NCBI GenBank assembly: GCA_020846995.1
Contig: JADLCV010000238.1
Span: forward strand, 1-33,922
DNA: 33,922 bases
Source: Paracoccaceae bacterium
Lineage (GTDB): Bacteria; Pseudomonadota; Alphaproteobacteria; Rhodobacterales; Rhodobacteraceae
Direction of reading: 5' to 3'
How positions within the stretch are numbered: position 1 is the stretch's first letter; each line of letters starts with the position of its first letter. Below the pieces are notes generated by a model. That model worked only from the letters and a program-made list of their open reading frames with translations, did not search any database and was not told the DNA's origin. This document shows positions 7,430 through 14,461 of this stretch, piece after piece. A program made the translations under genes and the position numbers.

Positions 7430-8809
7430 TCACGCCCCCCGCGGCCCCCCCGGGGCGGCGGCCGGGGCAAGGCCGCGCCAGCGCGGCAGGCGGCGGCGGA
7501 CGGCGGCGAGGAGGGCCGCGGTCTCGGCCTCGCCGACCGGCAGCGAGAGGGCGAGAAGCCCGCGCCGGGCCAGGTAGAAGCCGTCCTCGAGCAGGTCGAG
7601 GAAGACGAGGTCGCGCAGCCGCCGGTCGACCCCAGCGAGGTCGGCGGGCCGCACCGGCGGCACCGCCACCGGGTGGAGGGTCATGAGCGAGCCGAGGCCG
7701 GTCGCGCAGATCGCGACCCCGCCCTCGCGGAAAAGCGCGTTGAGGGCCTCGCGCAGGGCCTCGCCGCGGGCGTTGAGCGCCAGGGCGGCGGCGGCGGTGT
7801 AGACGTCGCGCAGGCCGACGATGCCCGCCGCCATGGTGATGGCGTTGTTGTTGAAGGTGCCGGCATGGGGCAGCGCGTCGGGACGGCGGGGGTCGAAGCG
7901 GTCCATCACCCCGGCCCGGCCGCCGAAGGCCCCGACCGACATGCCGCCGCCGACATACTTGCCGAGCGTGGTGAGGTCGGGCGCGATCCCGAGGAGGGCC
8001 TGCCGTCCACCCGGCGAGAGGCGCGAGGTCATCACCTCGTCGAGGATGAGGAGCGCCCCGGCGGCGGCGGTCTCGGCGCGCAGCATGGCGAGGAAGTCGG
8101 GCGTGGCCGGCAGGCAGCCGGCGGCGCCCATCATCGGCTCGACCAGCACCGCGGCCAGCCCGGCGGCATGGTCGCGGATCAGGGCCCGCGTCGCCGCGAT
8201 GTCGTTGTAGGATGCGATCACGAACTCATGGGGGACGTTGACGGCATGGCTGCCGGCGGGAAAGGTCAGGACGCCGCCGTGGTAGGCGCCGGCGAAGACC
8301 ATGACCCGCGCCCGCCCGGTCTCGGCCCTGGCGGCGGCGATTGCCATCAGGTTGGCCTCGGTTCCGGAGTTGGTGAAGCGGAGCCGTTCCATGGACGGGA
8401 AGCGGTCGCGGATCAGGCGGGCAAGCTCGCCCTCGCGCGGGGTCTGGCTGCCGAGGTTGAGCCCGCCCGCCACCGCCGCCGCGATGGCGCGCGCGATCGC
8501 GGGGTCGGAATGGCCGTAAAGCCCGGCCGTGAACTCGCCGAGGAAGTCGATGTAGACATGGCCGTCGGCATCGGTCAGCCGGCAGCCCTCGCCCCCGACC
8601 ATGGTCAGCGGGAAGGGGTCGTAATGGAGGACCGAGCGCGTGTTGCCGCCCGGCAGCACCTCGGCCGCCCGCCGGTGGGCGGCAAGGCTTGCCGGGTTGC
8701 GGGCGACATAGGCCGCGACCGCCGCCGCCAGCGCATCACCGATGAGGTTGTCGCCCGCAGCAGGGGCAGGGGCAGTGGCAGGGGCAGGGGCAGGGGCAGG
8801 AGGGGTCAT
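7430..8809 (-). CDS. Class III PLP aminotransferase, beta-amino acid (beta-phenylalanine aminotransferase) type
   Basis: 459-residue fold-type I transaminase of the glutamate-1-semialdehyde-like subgroup. The Schiff-base lysine is Lys284 in LTTLGKYVGGGMS, and LDEVMTSRL carries the PLP-binding Asp. Several segments (LPGGNTRSV, YDPFPLTM, LGEFTAGLYGHS, RFTNSGTEANLMA, GTFNNNAITMAAG) closely resemble what I recall of the beta-phenylalanine aminotransferase of Variovorax. These include Arg58 at the position of its substrate-carboxylate arginine (Arg41) and Arg416 at that of Arg398. Such enzymes turn beta-amino acids into beta-keto acids with 2-oxoglutarate, which fits the BKACE gene in the same operon. 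The ATG at 8809 overlaps the dctM stop (ATGA). Residues 4-17 are an Ala-Pro tract encoded by a hexanucleotide repeat. A hemL role is unlikely, since the gene sits in a catabolic operon. Confidence 0.85.
   Translation of the reverse strand: MTPPAPAPAPATAPAPAAGDNLIGDALAAAVAAYVARNPASLAAHRRAAEVLPGGNTRSVLHYDPFPLTMVGGEGCRLTDADGHVYIDFLGEFTAGLYGHSDPAIARAIAAAVAGGLNLGSQTPREGELARLIRDRFPSMERLRFTNSGTEANLMAIAAARAETGRARVMVFAGAYHGGVLTFPAGSHAVNVPHEFVIASYNDIAATRALIRDHAAGLAAVLVEPMMGAAGCLPATPDFLAMLRAETAAAGALLILDEVMTSRLSPGGRQALLGIAPDLTTLGKYVGGGMSVGAFGGRAGVMDRFDPRRPDALPHAGTFNNNAITMAAGIVGLRDVYTAAAALALNARGEALREALNALFREGGVAICATGLGSLMTLHPVAVPPVRPADLAGVDRRLRDLVFLDLLEDGFYLARRGLLALSLPVGEAETAALLAAVRRRLPRWRGLAPAAAPGGPRGA
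8761..8802. repeat. Hexanucleotide tandem repeat (CAGGGG)n inside the aminotransferase 5' end
   Basis: Six tandem CAGGGG units (8761-8796), the third varied to CAGTGG, followed by a degenerate CAGGAG. On the coding (minus) strand they encode alternating Pro and Ala in residues 3-17. A change of copy number keeps the reading frame and only changes the length of the linker. Confidence 0.9.
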
Positions 8810-10113
8810 GGGAACAGCACTCCGGGCAGCCAGGTGACGATCTCGGGAAAGCCCATCACGATCAGCAGGACGACGAGCTTGATCGTCACGAAGGGCGCGA
8901 TCGAGCGGTAGATGTCGGCCATCGTCACGTCCGGGGGGGCGGCGGCCTTGAGGTAGAAGAGCGCAAATCCGTAGGGCGGGGTCTGGACGGCGATCGTCAT
9001 GTTGATGATCATCAGGATCCCGAACCACACCGGATCGTAGCCGAGGGCGACGGCGATCGGCGTGTAGAGGGGGGCGCAGACGATAACGATGATCATCTCG
9101 TCGATGATGAGGCCGAGCGCGATCATCGACGCCTGCATGGCGAGGATGATGGCCCAGGGTGGCATTCCCGAGTCGACCGTGAAGGACTTGAGCAGCCGCC
9201 CCGCCCCCATCAGGAGGTGGAAGTTCGAGAACACCGCCGCCCCGAGCACGATCCACATGATGATCGCGGTCAGCCGCGCGGCCTCGCTGCTCGAGACCAC
9301 GAGCATGTTCAGGCCGAAACGGCCGTAGACGGCCGCGATCAGGGCCGCCCCGAGGGCGCCGATCGCCCCCGCCTCGGTCGGCGTCGCCATGCCGAAGATG
9401 ATCGAGCCGAGGACGGAGAGGATGAGCAGGAAGGCAAAGCCGCCGTCGCGGGCGGCGATGACGCGGTCGCGGGCGGTGGGGCGGACGTCGATCGCCGGGC
9501 CGGCCGCGGGCCGCAGCCAGCAGAGGACGAGGACGTAGGTCGCGAACATCGCGACCATCAGGGCCGCCGGCCCGAGCGCGCCGGCGAAGAGCTGGCCGAT
9601 CGAGGTGTTGGTCGCCGCCCCGAAGATAATCATCGGCACCGAGGGCGGGATGAGGATGCCGAGGCTTCCGGCCGCCATGATGACGCCGAGGGCAAGGCGG
9701 CGGTCGTAGCCGCGCTCGAGCATCGGCGGCAGGGCGACGGTGCCCGCGGTCATGATCCCCGCCCCGATGATGCCGACCATGGCCCCGATCAGGCTGCAGA
9801 CGATGATGACGCCCAGCGCCAGCCCGCCGCGGATGCGCCCGGCAAGCACGTAGGCGCCGCGGAACATCGCCTCGCCGAGGCCCGACTTCACGAGGATCTG
9901 GCCCATGTAGATGAAGAGCGGTATCGACAGGATGAGGTAGGAGGTGGCGGAGTTGAGGGTGCTGGTCGCGATCAGCTTGAAGGCCTGCGGCCCCCAGGCG
10001 AAGACCGCGACCACCATGGCGAGGCCGCCGAGCCCGAAGCCGACCGGGGTGCCGAGCGAGAAGACCGCGAGGACACCGAGAAAGAGGATGAGCGACAGGA
10101 CCTCGATGCTCAC
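8806..10113 (-). CDS. dctM: TRAP transporter large permease (DctM type)
   Basis: 435-residue membrane protein with about 12 hydrophobic segments, the cation-coupled channel subunit of a tripartite ATP-independent periplasmic transporter in the inner membrane. It starts MSIEVLSLILFLGVLAVF (GTG), and shows the family motifs LAGRIRGGLALGVIIVCSLIGAM, GSLGILIPPSVPMIIFG and GMATPTEAGAIGALGA, and a typical end with QTPPYGFALFYLK. The GTG at 10113 overlaps the dctQ stop (GTGA) and has GGGAG upstream. Its own stop overlaps the aminotransferase start. It belongs to operon A, so the cargo is probably the beta-hydroxy or beta-amino acid used by that operon. Confidence 0.95.
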   Translation of the reverse strand: MSIEVLSLILFLGVLAVFSLGTPVGFGLGGLAMVVAVFAWGPQAFKLIATSTLNSATSYLILSIPLFIYMGQILVKSGLGEAMFRGAYVLAGRIRGGLALGVIIVCSLIGAMVGIIGAGIMTAGTVALPPMLERGYDRRLALGVIMAAGSLGILIPPSVPMIIFGAATNTSIGQLFAGALGPAALMVAMFATYVLVLCWLRPAAGPAIDVRPTARDRVIAARDGGFAFLLILSVLGSIIFGMATPTEAGAIGALGAALIAAVYGRFGLNMLVVSSSEAARLTAIIMWIVLGAAVFSNFHLLMGAGRLLKSFTVDSGMPPWAIILAMQASMIALGLIIDEMIIVIVCAPLYTPIAVALGYDPVWFGILMIINMTIAVQTPPYGFALFYLKAAAPPDVTMADIYRSIAPFVTIKLVVLLIVMGFPEIVTWLPGVLFP

Positions 10114-10622
10114 GGCCTGCTCCCGTGGCCGGCGAGCGTCGCGATCGCCCGGATCGTCGTCGCCGCGCACTGGAGGAGCAGCAGGAGCGCCCCGATCACC
10201 CCCGGCAGGAGGAAGAGGACGAGCGGCGGGCCCCATTCGGTCGGCCGCCGGGCCCCGTAGCGGAGGGCATCGAGCGTCGCGAGCCCGACCTGCCAGGCGA
10301 CGAGTGCGAGGAAGAAGACGACGAGCGGCATGGTGAGAAGCTCGAGCGCCGCCCGCTTCCGCGCCGACAGGTTCTGGACGAGGATGTCGACGCGGATGTG
10401 GCGGTCCTCGCGCAGCGCCAGCGCCCCGCCGACAAGGCCCATCCACGCCCAGAGCATGAGCGCGGTATCGTAGACCCAGATGGTCGGGGCGTTGAGGAAG
10501 TAGCGGGCGAACACCTCCCAGGCCATGACGATGACCATCAGCGGCATGGCGATGGCGGCGGCGCGACCCGTCCGGTCGCTCAGGGCCTCGACGACCGCGG
10601 CGATCCGGACGAGCCGGCGCAC
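10110..10622 (-). CDS. dctQ: TRAP transporter small permease (DctQ type)
   Basis: 170-residue membrane protein with four hydrophobic segments (about residues 21-41, 50-70, 95-117 and 130-155). It shows the DctQ pattern MAWEVFARYFLNAPTIWVYDTALMLWAWMGLVGGA and REDRHIRVDI. It pairs with DctM and the binding protein. The start is GTG at 10622, seven bases after the dctP stop; the ribosome-binding site is weak, so translation may depend on dctP. The stop overlaps the dctM GTG. The protein family is poorly conserved, but length, topology and position between dctP and dctM make the assignment firm. Confidence 0.92.
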   Translation of the reverse strand: MRRLVRIAAVVEALSDRTGRAAAIAMPLMVIVMAWEVFARYFLNAPTIWVYDTALMLWAWMGLVGGALALREDRHIRVDILVQNLSARKRAALELLTMPLVVFFLALVAWQVGLATLDALRYGARRPTEWGPPLVLFLLPGVIGALLLLLQCAATTIRAIATLAGHGSRP

Positions 10623-10629
10623 GGGGGCT

Positions 10630-11652
10630 TCAGCCGCCGAGCTTGGCGAGAAAGGCGTCCTGCGCCTCGACCAGCCGCTTGCTGAAGGGGTCGGCGGCGG
10701 CGTATTCGGCCCCGACCTTGGCCGCGGCGGCCCGCCAGGTCGCCGTGTCGGCGTCCGAGGGCAGGGCCGTGAAGCTCGCGCCCCCGGCCTTCATCTCGGC
10801 CACCGCGTCGGCGACCGTGGTCGTGGCGAGCGTCGCGTGGGCGAAGACGTGCTCCACGTTTGCGACCTCGAGGATCGACTTGAGATCGTCGGGCAGGCTG
10901 TCGAAGGACGCCTGGTTGACGACGGTGGGCGAGGCCTGGGCGCCCGAGACCGCGACCGGGTAGAGATACTTCGCCTGCTCGTACCACTTGCCGTCGCGGT
11001 AATCGACGAGGTTGGACGAGCAGCAGCCGTCGATGACGCCGGTGGCGAGGCTCGTGTAGACCTCGGCGAAGGCCATCGAGACGGGCGCGACGCCAAGCTC
11101 GCGCATGAAGGCGCCGTAGGCCCCGGGGGCGCGCAGCTTCATGCCCTTGAGGTCGGCGAGCGTGTTCACCGGCGCCTTGGTCAGGATGTAGACGCCGGGC
11201 TGGAGGACCGAGCCGAGATGGCGCATCCCCTGGCTCGCGTAGGTGTCGATCAGGATCTCCTTCCAGCCGCCCGCGGCCCACATCGCATAGAGCTGGTCGT
11301 AGCGCGAAGGTCCGCCCGGAAGGCCGAGTTCCACCACCCCGGCCGCGAGTTCGCCCGCGTGCAGCGCCATGTAGGGCGAGCCCATCTCGACCAGCCCGCT
11401 CTTGACCGCCGAGAGGACCTCGGTCGCCGAGACGCCCTCGCCGTCATAGACGTTGTCGATGACGAGGCGCCCGCCCGAGGCCGAAGCGACGCGATCGGTG
11501 AAGCTCTGGTAGGCGACCCCGAACGAGATGCCCCGCGGATAGAGGTTGGCCATCCGCCAGCGGAACGTCCCCTGGGCGATGGCCGGCGCGGCCAGCGCGC
11601 CCGCGACCAGCGGTGCGGCCGCGGCGGTCTTCAGGAACCTGCGTCTTTCCAT
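10630..11652 (-). CDS. dctP: TRAP transporter substrate-binding protein (DctP family), Tat signal
   Basis: 340-residue periplasmic solute receptor of operon A. The N-terminus METMERRRFLKTAAAAPLVA followed by AIAQG is a twin-arginine signal peptide with a likely cleavage site after AIA. The mature protein shows the DctP pattern: FRWRMANLYPRG, SGGRLVIDNVYDGE, LADLKGMKLRAPG and the ligand-site region VYTSLATGVIDGCCSSNLVDY. The ATG at 11652 is preceded by AGGAGGGG at good spacing, one of the strongest ribosome-binding sites in the operon. A 7-bp hairpin lies just upstream between the BKACE stop and this gene. The ligand cannot be read from sequence; the arginine in KLRAPG is the usual carboxylate ligand in the family, so an organic acid is expected. 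Confidence 0.93.
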   Translation of the reverse strand: MERRRFLKTAAAAPLVAGALAAPAIAQGTFRWRMANLYPRGISFGVAYQSFTDRVASASGGRLVIDNVYDGEGVSATEVLSAVKSGLVEMGSPYMALHAGELAAGVVELGLPGGPSRYDQLYAMWAAGGWKEILIDTYASQGMRHLGSVLQPGVYILTKAPVNTLADLKGMKLRAPGAYGAFMRELGVAPVSMAFAEVYTSLATGVIDGCCSSNLVDYRDGKWYEQAKYLYPVAVSGAQASPTVVNQASFDSLPDDLKSILEVANVEHVFAHATLATTTVADAVAEMKAGGASFTALPSDADTATWRAAAAKVGAEYAAADPFSKRLVEAQDAFLAKLGG

Positions 11653-11672
11653 GGTCTCGCTCCCCCTCCTGT

Positions 11673-11691
11673 GGCGGCGAAGGGCGCCGCC
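11673..11691 (-). promoter_or_regulatory. Intercistronic hairpin between BKACE gene and dctP
   Basis: GGCGGCG (11673-11679) pairs with CGCCGCC (11685-11691) around a 5-base loop, in the 47-base gap before the dctP ribosome-binding site. It may protect the dctP mRNA 5' end or reduce readthrough from the enzyme genes. This is inferred from position. Confidence 0.4.
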
Positions 11692-11699
11692 CCCTTGCC

Positions 11700-12629
11700 T
11701 CAGAAATCCACCCGGTCGCCGCCCTTGAGGTCGAGGATGGCGCGCGCCTCGGCCGGGGTCGCGATCTCCATCCCCAGTTCCTCGACGATGCGGCGGATCT
11801 TCGCCACCTGCTCGGCGTTCGACACGGCCAGCTTGCGGCGGCCGATGAAGAGGCTGTCCTCGAGCCCGACGCGGACGTTGCCGCCGAGAAGCGCGGCCAT
11901 GGTCAGGAAGCGCATCTGCGCCCGGCCGATGCCGAAGGCCGACAGCCGGTAGTCGGACCCGAAGAGCCGGTCGGCGGTCTGCTTGAAGAGGACGAGATTC
12001 TCGAGGTCGGCGCCGATGCCGCCGGCGATGCCGAAGATCCCCTGGATGAAGTAGGGCGGCCGGACGAGCCCGCGGTCGGCGAAGAGCTTGAGGTTGTAGA
12101 GATGGCCGATGTCGTAGCACTCGAACTCGAAGCGGGTGCCGTAGGCCTGGCCGACCTCGACCATGATCTTCTCGATCATGGCGAAGGTGTTGGGGTAGAT
12201 CGCCGCCCACGAGGCCGCAAGGTAGGGCTGCTCCCAGTCGAACTTCCAGTCCTCGCGCCGCTCGGCCAGCTGGGCCACCGAGAAGTTCATCGAGCCCATG
12301 TTGAGGCTCGTCACCTCGGGCTTGGCGCGGTGGGCGGGGGCGAGACGCTCGTCGAGCGTCATGCCCATGCCGCCGCCGGTGGTGATGTTGAGGACCGCCC
12401 CCGTCGCCTGCTTGATCCGCGGCAGGAACTGCATGAAGAGCGCAGGATCCTGCGTCGGCCGCCCCGTTTCCGGGTGGCGGGCGTGCAGGTGGATGATCGC
12501 CGCCCCGGCCTCGGCCGCGGCGATGGCGCTTTCGGCGATCTCGTCGGGGGTGATCGGCAGGTGCGGCGACATCGAGGGCGTGTGGATGCTGCCCGTCACC
12601 GCGCAGGTGATGATGACCTTCTCCGTCAT
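11700..12629 (-). CDS. Beta-keto acid cleavage enzyme (BKACE, 3-keto-5-aminohexanoate cleavage family)
   Basis: 309-residue TIM-barrel zinc enzyme. BKACE proteins condense a free beta-keto acid with acetyl-CoA and split it into acetoacetate and a new acyl-CoA. The metal-binding His47 and His49 lie in AAIIHLHARHPETGRP, and the third ligand is probably Glu257 in VRVGLEDSLF. NITTGGGMGMTLDERL and LNMGSMNFSV are family signatures. The start MTEKVIITCAVTGSIHTPSM is typical, and the ATG at 12629 overlaps the dehydrogenase stop (ATGA). Members act on different keto acids (3-keto-5-aminohexanoate, dehydrocarnitine and others), so the substrate is open. The neighbouring 3-hydroxyacid dehydrogenase and beta-amino acid transaminase both produce beta-keto acids and support this role. 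Confidence 0.92.
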   Translation of the reverse strand: MTEKVIITCAVTGSIHTPSMSPHLPITPDEIAESAIAAAEAGAAIIHLHARHPETGRPTQDPALFMQFLPRIKQATGAVLNITTGGGMGMTLDERLAPAHRAKPEVTSLNMGSMNFSVAQLAERREDWKFDWEQPYLAASWAAIYPNTFAMIEKIMVEVGQAYGTRFEFECYDIGHLYNLKLFADRGLVRPPYFIQGIFGIAGGIGADLENLVLFKQTADRLFGSDYRLSAFGIGRAQMRFLTMAALLGGNVRVGLEDSLFIGRRKLAVSNAEQVAKIRRIVEELGMEIATPAEARAILDLKGGDRVDF

Positions 12630-13564
12630 TGGCTGACCCCCCCGATGGCCGTGCGGAGCGCGACGAGCCGCATCAGCGCGCGGTCGCGCCAGCGCATCCG
12701 CTGCGGGACCTCGGCCCGCGGCGTCGCCTGACGCCGGGCCGCCTCGATCCGTGCGATCGTCGCCGCCGGCCAGTCGTCTGCGACCGCGAGCGTCTTGCCC
12801 GTCGCCTGGTAGAAACGGCCGTAGCGGCGTGCGTAGTCGGCGAACCCGTCGGGGGCGTTGAGGTCCATGGTCTCGAACGGCCCCATGAAGGCCCAGCGAA
12901 GCCCGAGGCTGTGCTTCATGATCGCATCGAGCCCCTCCGGCGCGACGACGCCGCGGGCGACGAGCGCCATCGCCTCGTTGATGACCGCGGTCTGGAGGCG
13001 GTTCATCACGAAGCCCTCGATCTCGCGCCCGAGCACCACGGGAACCTGGCCGATCGAGGAAAGGACGGCGACGAAGCGCGCGGTGTCCTCGGGCCCGTGC
13101 CAGGGCGAGGGGCAGAGCTCGACCACGGGGAGGAGGTGCGGGGGGTTGGCGGGATGGGCGACCATCGTCCGCGCCCGCCCGGCGAGGTCGGCGAGGAACC
13201 GGCTGCCGACGATGCCGCTGGTCGAGGAGCCGATCAGCGCCGCCGGCGGGGCGAGCGCGTCGAGGCGGGCGAAGAGCGCGGCCTTGATGTCGCGGTCCTC
13301 GGGCAGGCTTTCCTGGACGTAGTCGGCGCCGGCGAGGGCGGCGGCAAGGTCGGCCTCGGCCCGGAGCGTGCCCCCGGGCGTCACCGCAAGCCCGGCCGCC
13401 GCCATCTCGGGGAGGGTCGTGCGCACCCACTGCGCCGCCCCCGGCAGGACCGCCGCGGTCCCGTCCCAGAGCACGACCTCCCAGCCGGCGCGGAGGAAGG
13501 CCGCGGCCCAGCCGCGCCCGATCAGCCCCGCCCCGGCGATCGTCACCCGGCGCCCTGCGCTCAT
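12626..13564 (-). CDS. 3-hydroxyacyl-CoA dehydrogenase family, lambda-crystallin / L-gulonate 3-dehydrogenase-like
   Basis: 312-residue NAD-dependent dehydrogenase. The Rossmann motif is VTIAGAGLIGRGWAAAFL at the N-terminus, the catalytic His is in VAHPANPPHLLPVVEL, and the C-terminal domain shows EIEGFVMNRLQTAVINEAMAL and LGLRWAFMGPFETMDLNAPD. These last segments resemble lambda-crystallin (CRYL1), which oxidises L-gulonate and other free 3-hydroxy acids rather than CoA esters. L-carnitine dehydrogenase is a related alternative that also pairs with BKACE genes, but its HPFNPVYLLPL-type motif differs. The ATG at 13564 overlaps the SDR stop, and the stop overlaps the BKACE start. It should feed beta-keto acid to BKACE. 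Confidence 0.88.
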   Translation of the reverse strand: MSAGRRVTIAGAGLIGRGWAAAFLRAGWEVVLWDGTAAVLPGAAQWVRTTLPEMAAAGLAVTPGGTLRAEADLAAALAGADYVQESLPEDRDIKAALFARLDALAPPAALIGSSTSGIVGSRFLADLAGRARTMVAHPANPPHLLPVVELCPSPWHGPEDTARFVAVLSSIGQVPVVLGREIEGFVMNRLQTAVINEAMALVARGVVAPEGLDAIMKHSLGLRWAFMGPFETMDLNAPDGFADYARRYGRFYQATGKTLAVADDWPAATIARIEAARRQATPRAEVPQRMRWRDRALMRLVALRTAIGGVSQ

Positions 13565-14331
13565 TCCTCCCACTCCACGTTGCCGTCCACACCGAGGCAC
13601 TGGCCGGTGATCCGCTGCCCGCCCGGACCGGCCATGAACAGGATCGCGGCGGCGATGTCCTCGGGCTCGACGAGCGAGCGCAGCGAGACATGGCGCAGGA
13701 GCGAGCGCTCGTAGTCGGCCTCGGCGATCCCGAGCGCGGCCGCCTTGGCCGCGATCACCCGGCCGATGCGGGCGCCGCGGATCGCCCCGGGCAGGATCGC
13801 GTTGACGCGGATCCCGTGGGGGCCAAGCTCGCGGGCGAGGTTCAGCGTCAGCGCCAGCACCCCCGCCTTGGAGACGACATAGGGCAGCCGCAGCGGCAGC
13901 CCGGTGCGGGCGCTGGTCGAGGAGATGCCGACGATCAGGCCCCGGCCCGCCGCCTTCATGCCCGGGATGACGGCGCGGGCAAAGAGGAAGTGGCCGGTGA
14001 GGTTGACGCGCAGTGTCTCCTCCCAGCCGGCGAGCGTCACCGCCTCGGGCGCGGCCGGCGGGCCGGCGATGCCGGCGGTGTTGACGAGGATGTCGACGCG
14101 GCCGCCCGCCGCCGCGAGGGCCGCCGCCGCCGCCGCCTCGGTGCCGGCGTCGGCCGTCAGGGCGAGAAGGCCGGGGCATTCGGCCCGGAGCCCCGCGAGC
14201 CCCCCGGCGTCGATGTCGCAGGCGACGACGCGCGCGCCCGCGGCATGGAGCGTCGCCGCGATCACCCGCCCGGCGCCGCCGCCGGCCGCGGTTACAATCG
14301 CGCATTGCCCCGCCAGGCCATCGGCCGCCAT
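13561..14331 (-). CDS. Short-chain dehydrogenase/reductase (SDR)
   Basis: 256-residue classical SDR, first gene of operon A. The cofactor motif is VTAAGGGAGRVIAATL, with ACDID after strand beta-2 suggesting NAD preference. NTAGIAG is the NNAG-type motif. The catalytic residues are Ser in GISSTSA, Tyr and Lys in LPYVVSKAGVLALTL, and Asn in RVNLTGH. The end GQRITGQCLGVDGNVEWEE is typical. A strong GGGGAGGGGAGGG precedes the ATG at 14331. The substrate is unknown; by context it oxidises an alcohol of the operon's substrate, possibly the opposite stereoisomer from the lambda-crystallin-type enzyme. About 60 bases of leader separate it from the predicted transcription start. Confidence 0.9.
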   Translation of the reverse strand: MAADGLAGQCAIVTAAGGGAGRVIAATLHAAGARVVACDIDAGGLAGLRAECPGLLALTADAGTEAAAAAALAAAGGRVDILVNTAGIAGPPAAPEAVTLAGWEETLRVNLTGHFLFARAVIPGMKAAGRGLIVGISSTSARTGLPLRLPYVVSKAGVLALTLNLARELGPHGIRVNAILPGAIRGARIGRVIAAKAAALGIAEADYERSLLRHVSLRSLVEPEDIAAAILFMAGPGGQRITGQCLGVDGNVEWEE

Positions 14332-14384
14332 CCCTCCCCTCCCCGCGCCCGGGCCGCCCGCGGGCGACTCCCCCGGGGCCGGTC

Positions 14385-14402
14385 ATTCTGATGTAACAGA
14401 AT
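14385..14402. promoter_or_regulatory. Candidate GntR operator palindrome
   Basis: ATTCTG-ATGTAA-CAGAAT: perfect 6-bp inverted half-sites with a 6-base AT-rich spacer. It sits in the divergent gap between the GntR/FCD gene and operon A, in an otherwise GC-saturated region. It overlaps the predicted -10 element of the operon A promoter, the position expected of a repressor site. Binding by the adjacent regulator is inferred. Confidence 0.6.
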
Positions 14403-14429
14403 ACTGGACTCCGGCGGCCGTTGTGTCAA
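14401..14429 (-). promoter_or_regulatory. Candidate sigma-70 promoter of operon A
   Basis: On the minus strand a perfect -35 TTGACA (14429-14424) is followed after exactly 17 bases by CAGTAT (14406-14401), a 3 of 6 match to TATAAT that keeps A2, A5 and T6. Transcription would begin near 14394, about 60 bases before the SDR start and inside the palindrome. Confidence 0.5.
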
Positions 14430-14461
14430 TCTGCCATGGCCATCGGTGCGGACGGTTGGTG

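Noticed and set aside
7430-8809. Assignment of the class III aminotransferase as hemL
   Set aside because: Operon context is catabolic and several segments and arginines match beta-amino acid transaminases better.
6239-8911. Plus-strand open frame of about 890 codons opposite ribF and the class III aminotransferase
   Set aside because: It is an antisense shadow caused by G/C-biased third positions. The translation is low-complexity Arg/Gly/Ala/Asp without motifs, while the opposite strand encodes clear enzymes.
12626-13564. L-carnitine degradation as the role of the dehydrogenase-BKACE pair
   Set aside because: The dehydrogenase motifs fit the lambda-crystallin type better. No betaine, choline or carnitine genes are nearby, and the transporter is TRAP rather than a betaine/carnitine system. 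Not fully excluded.
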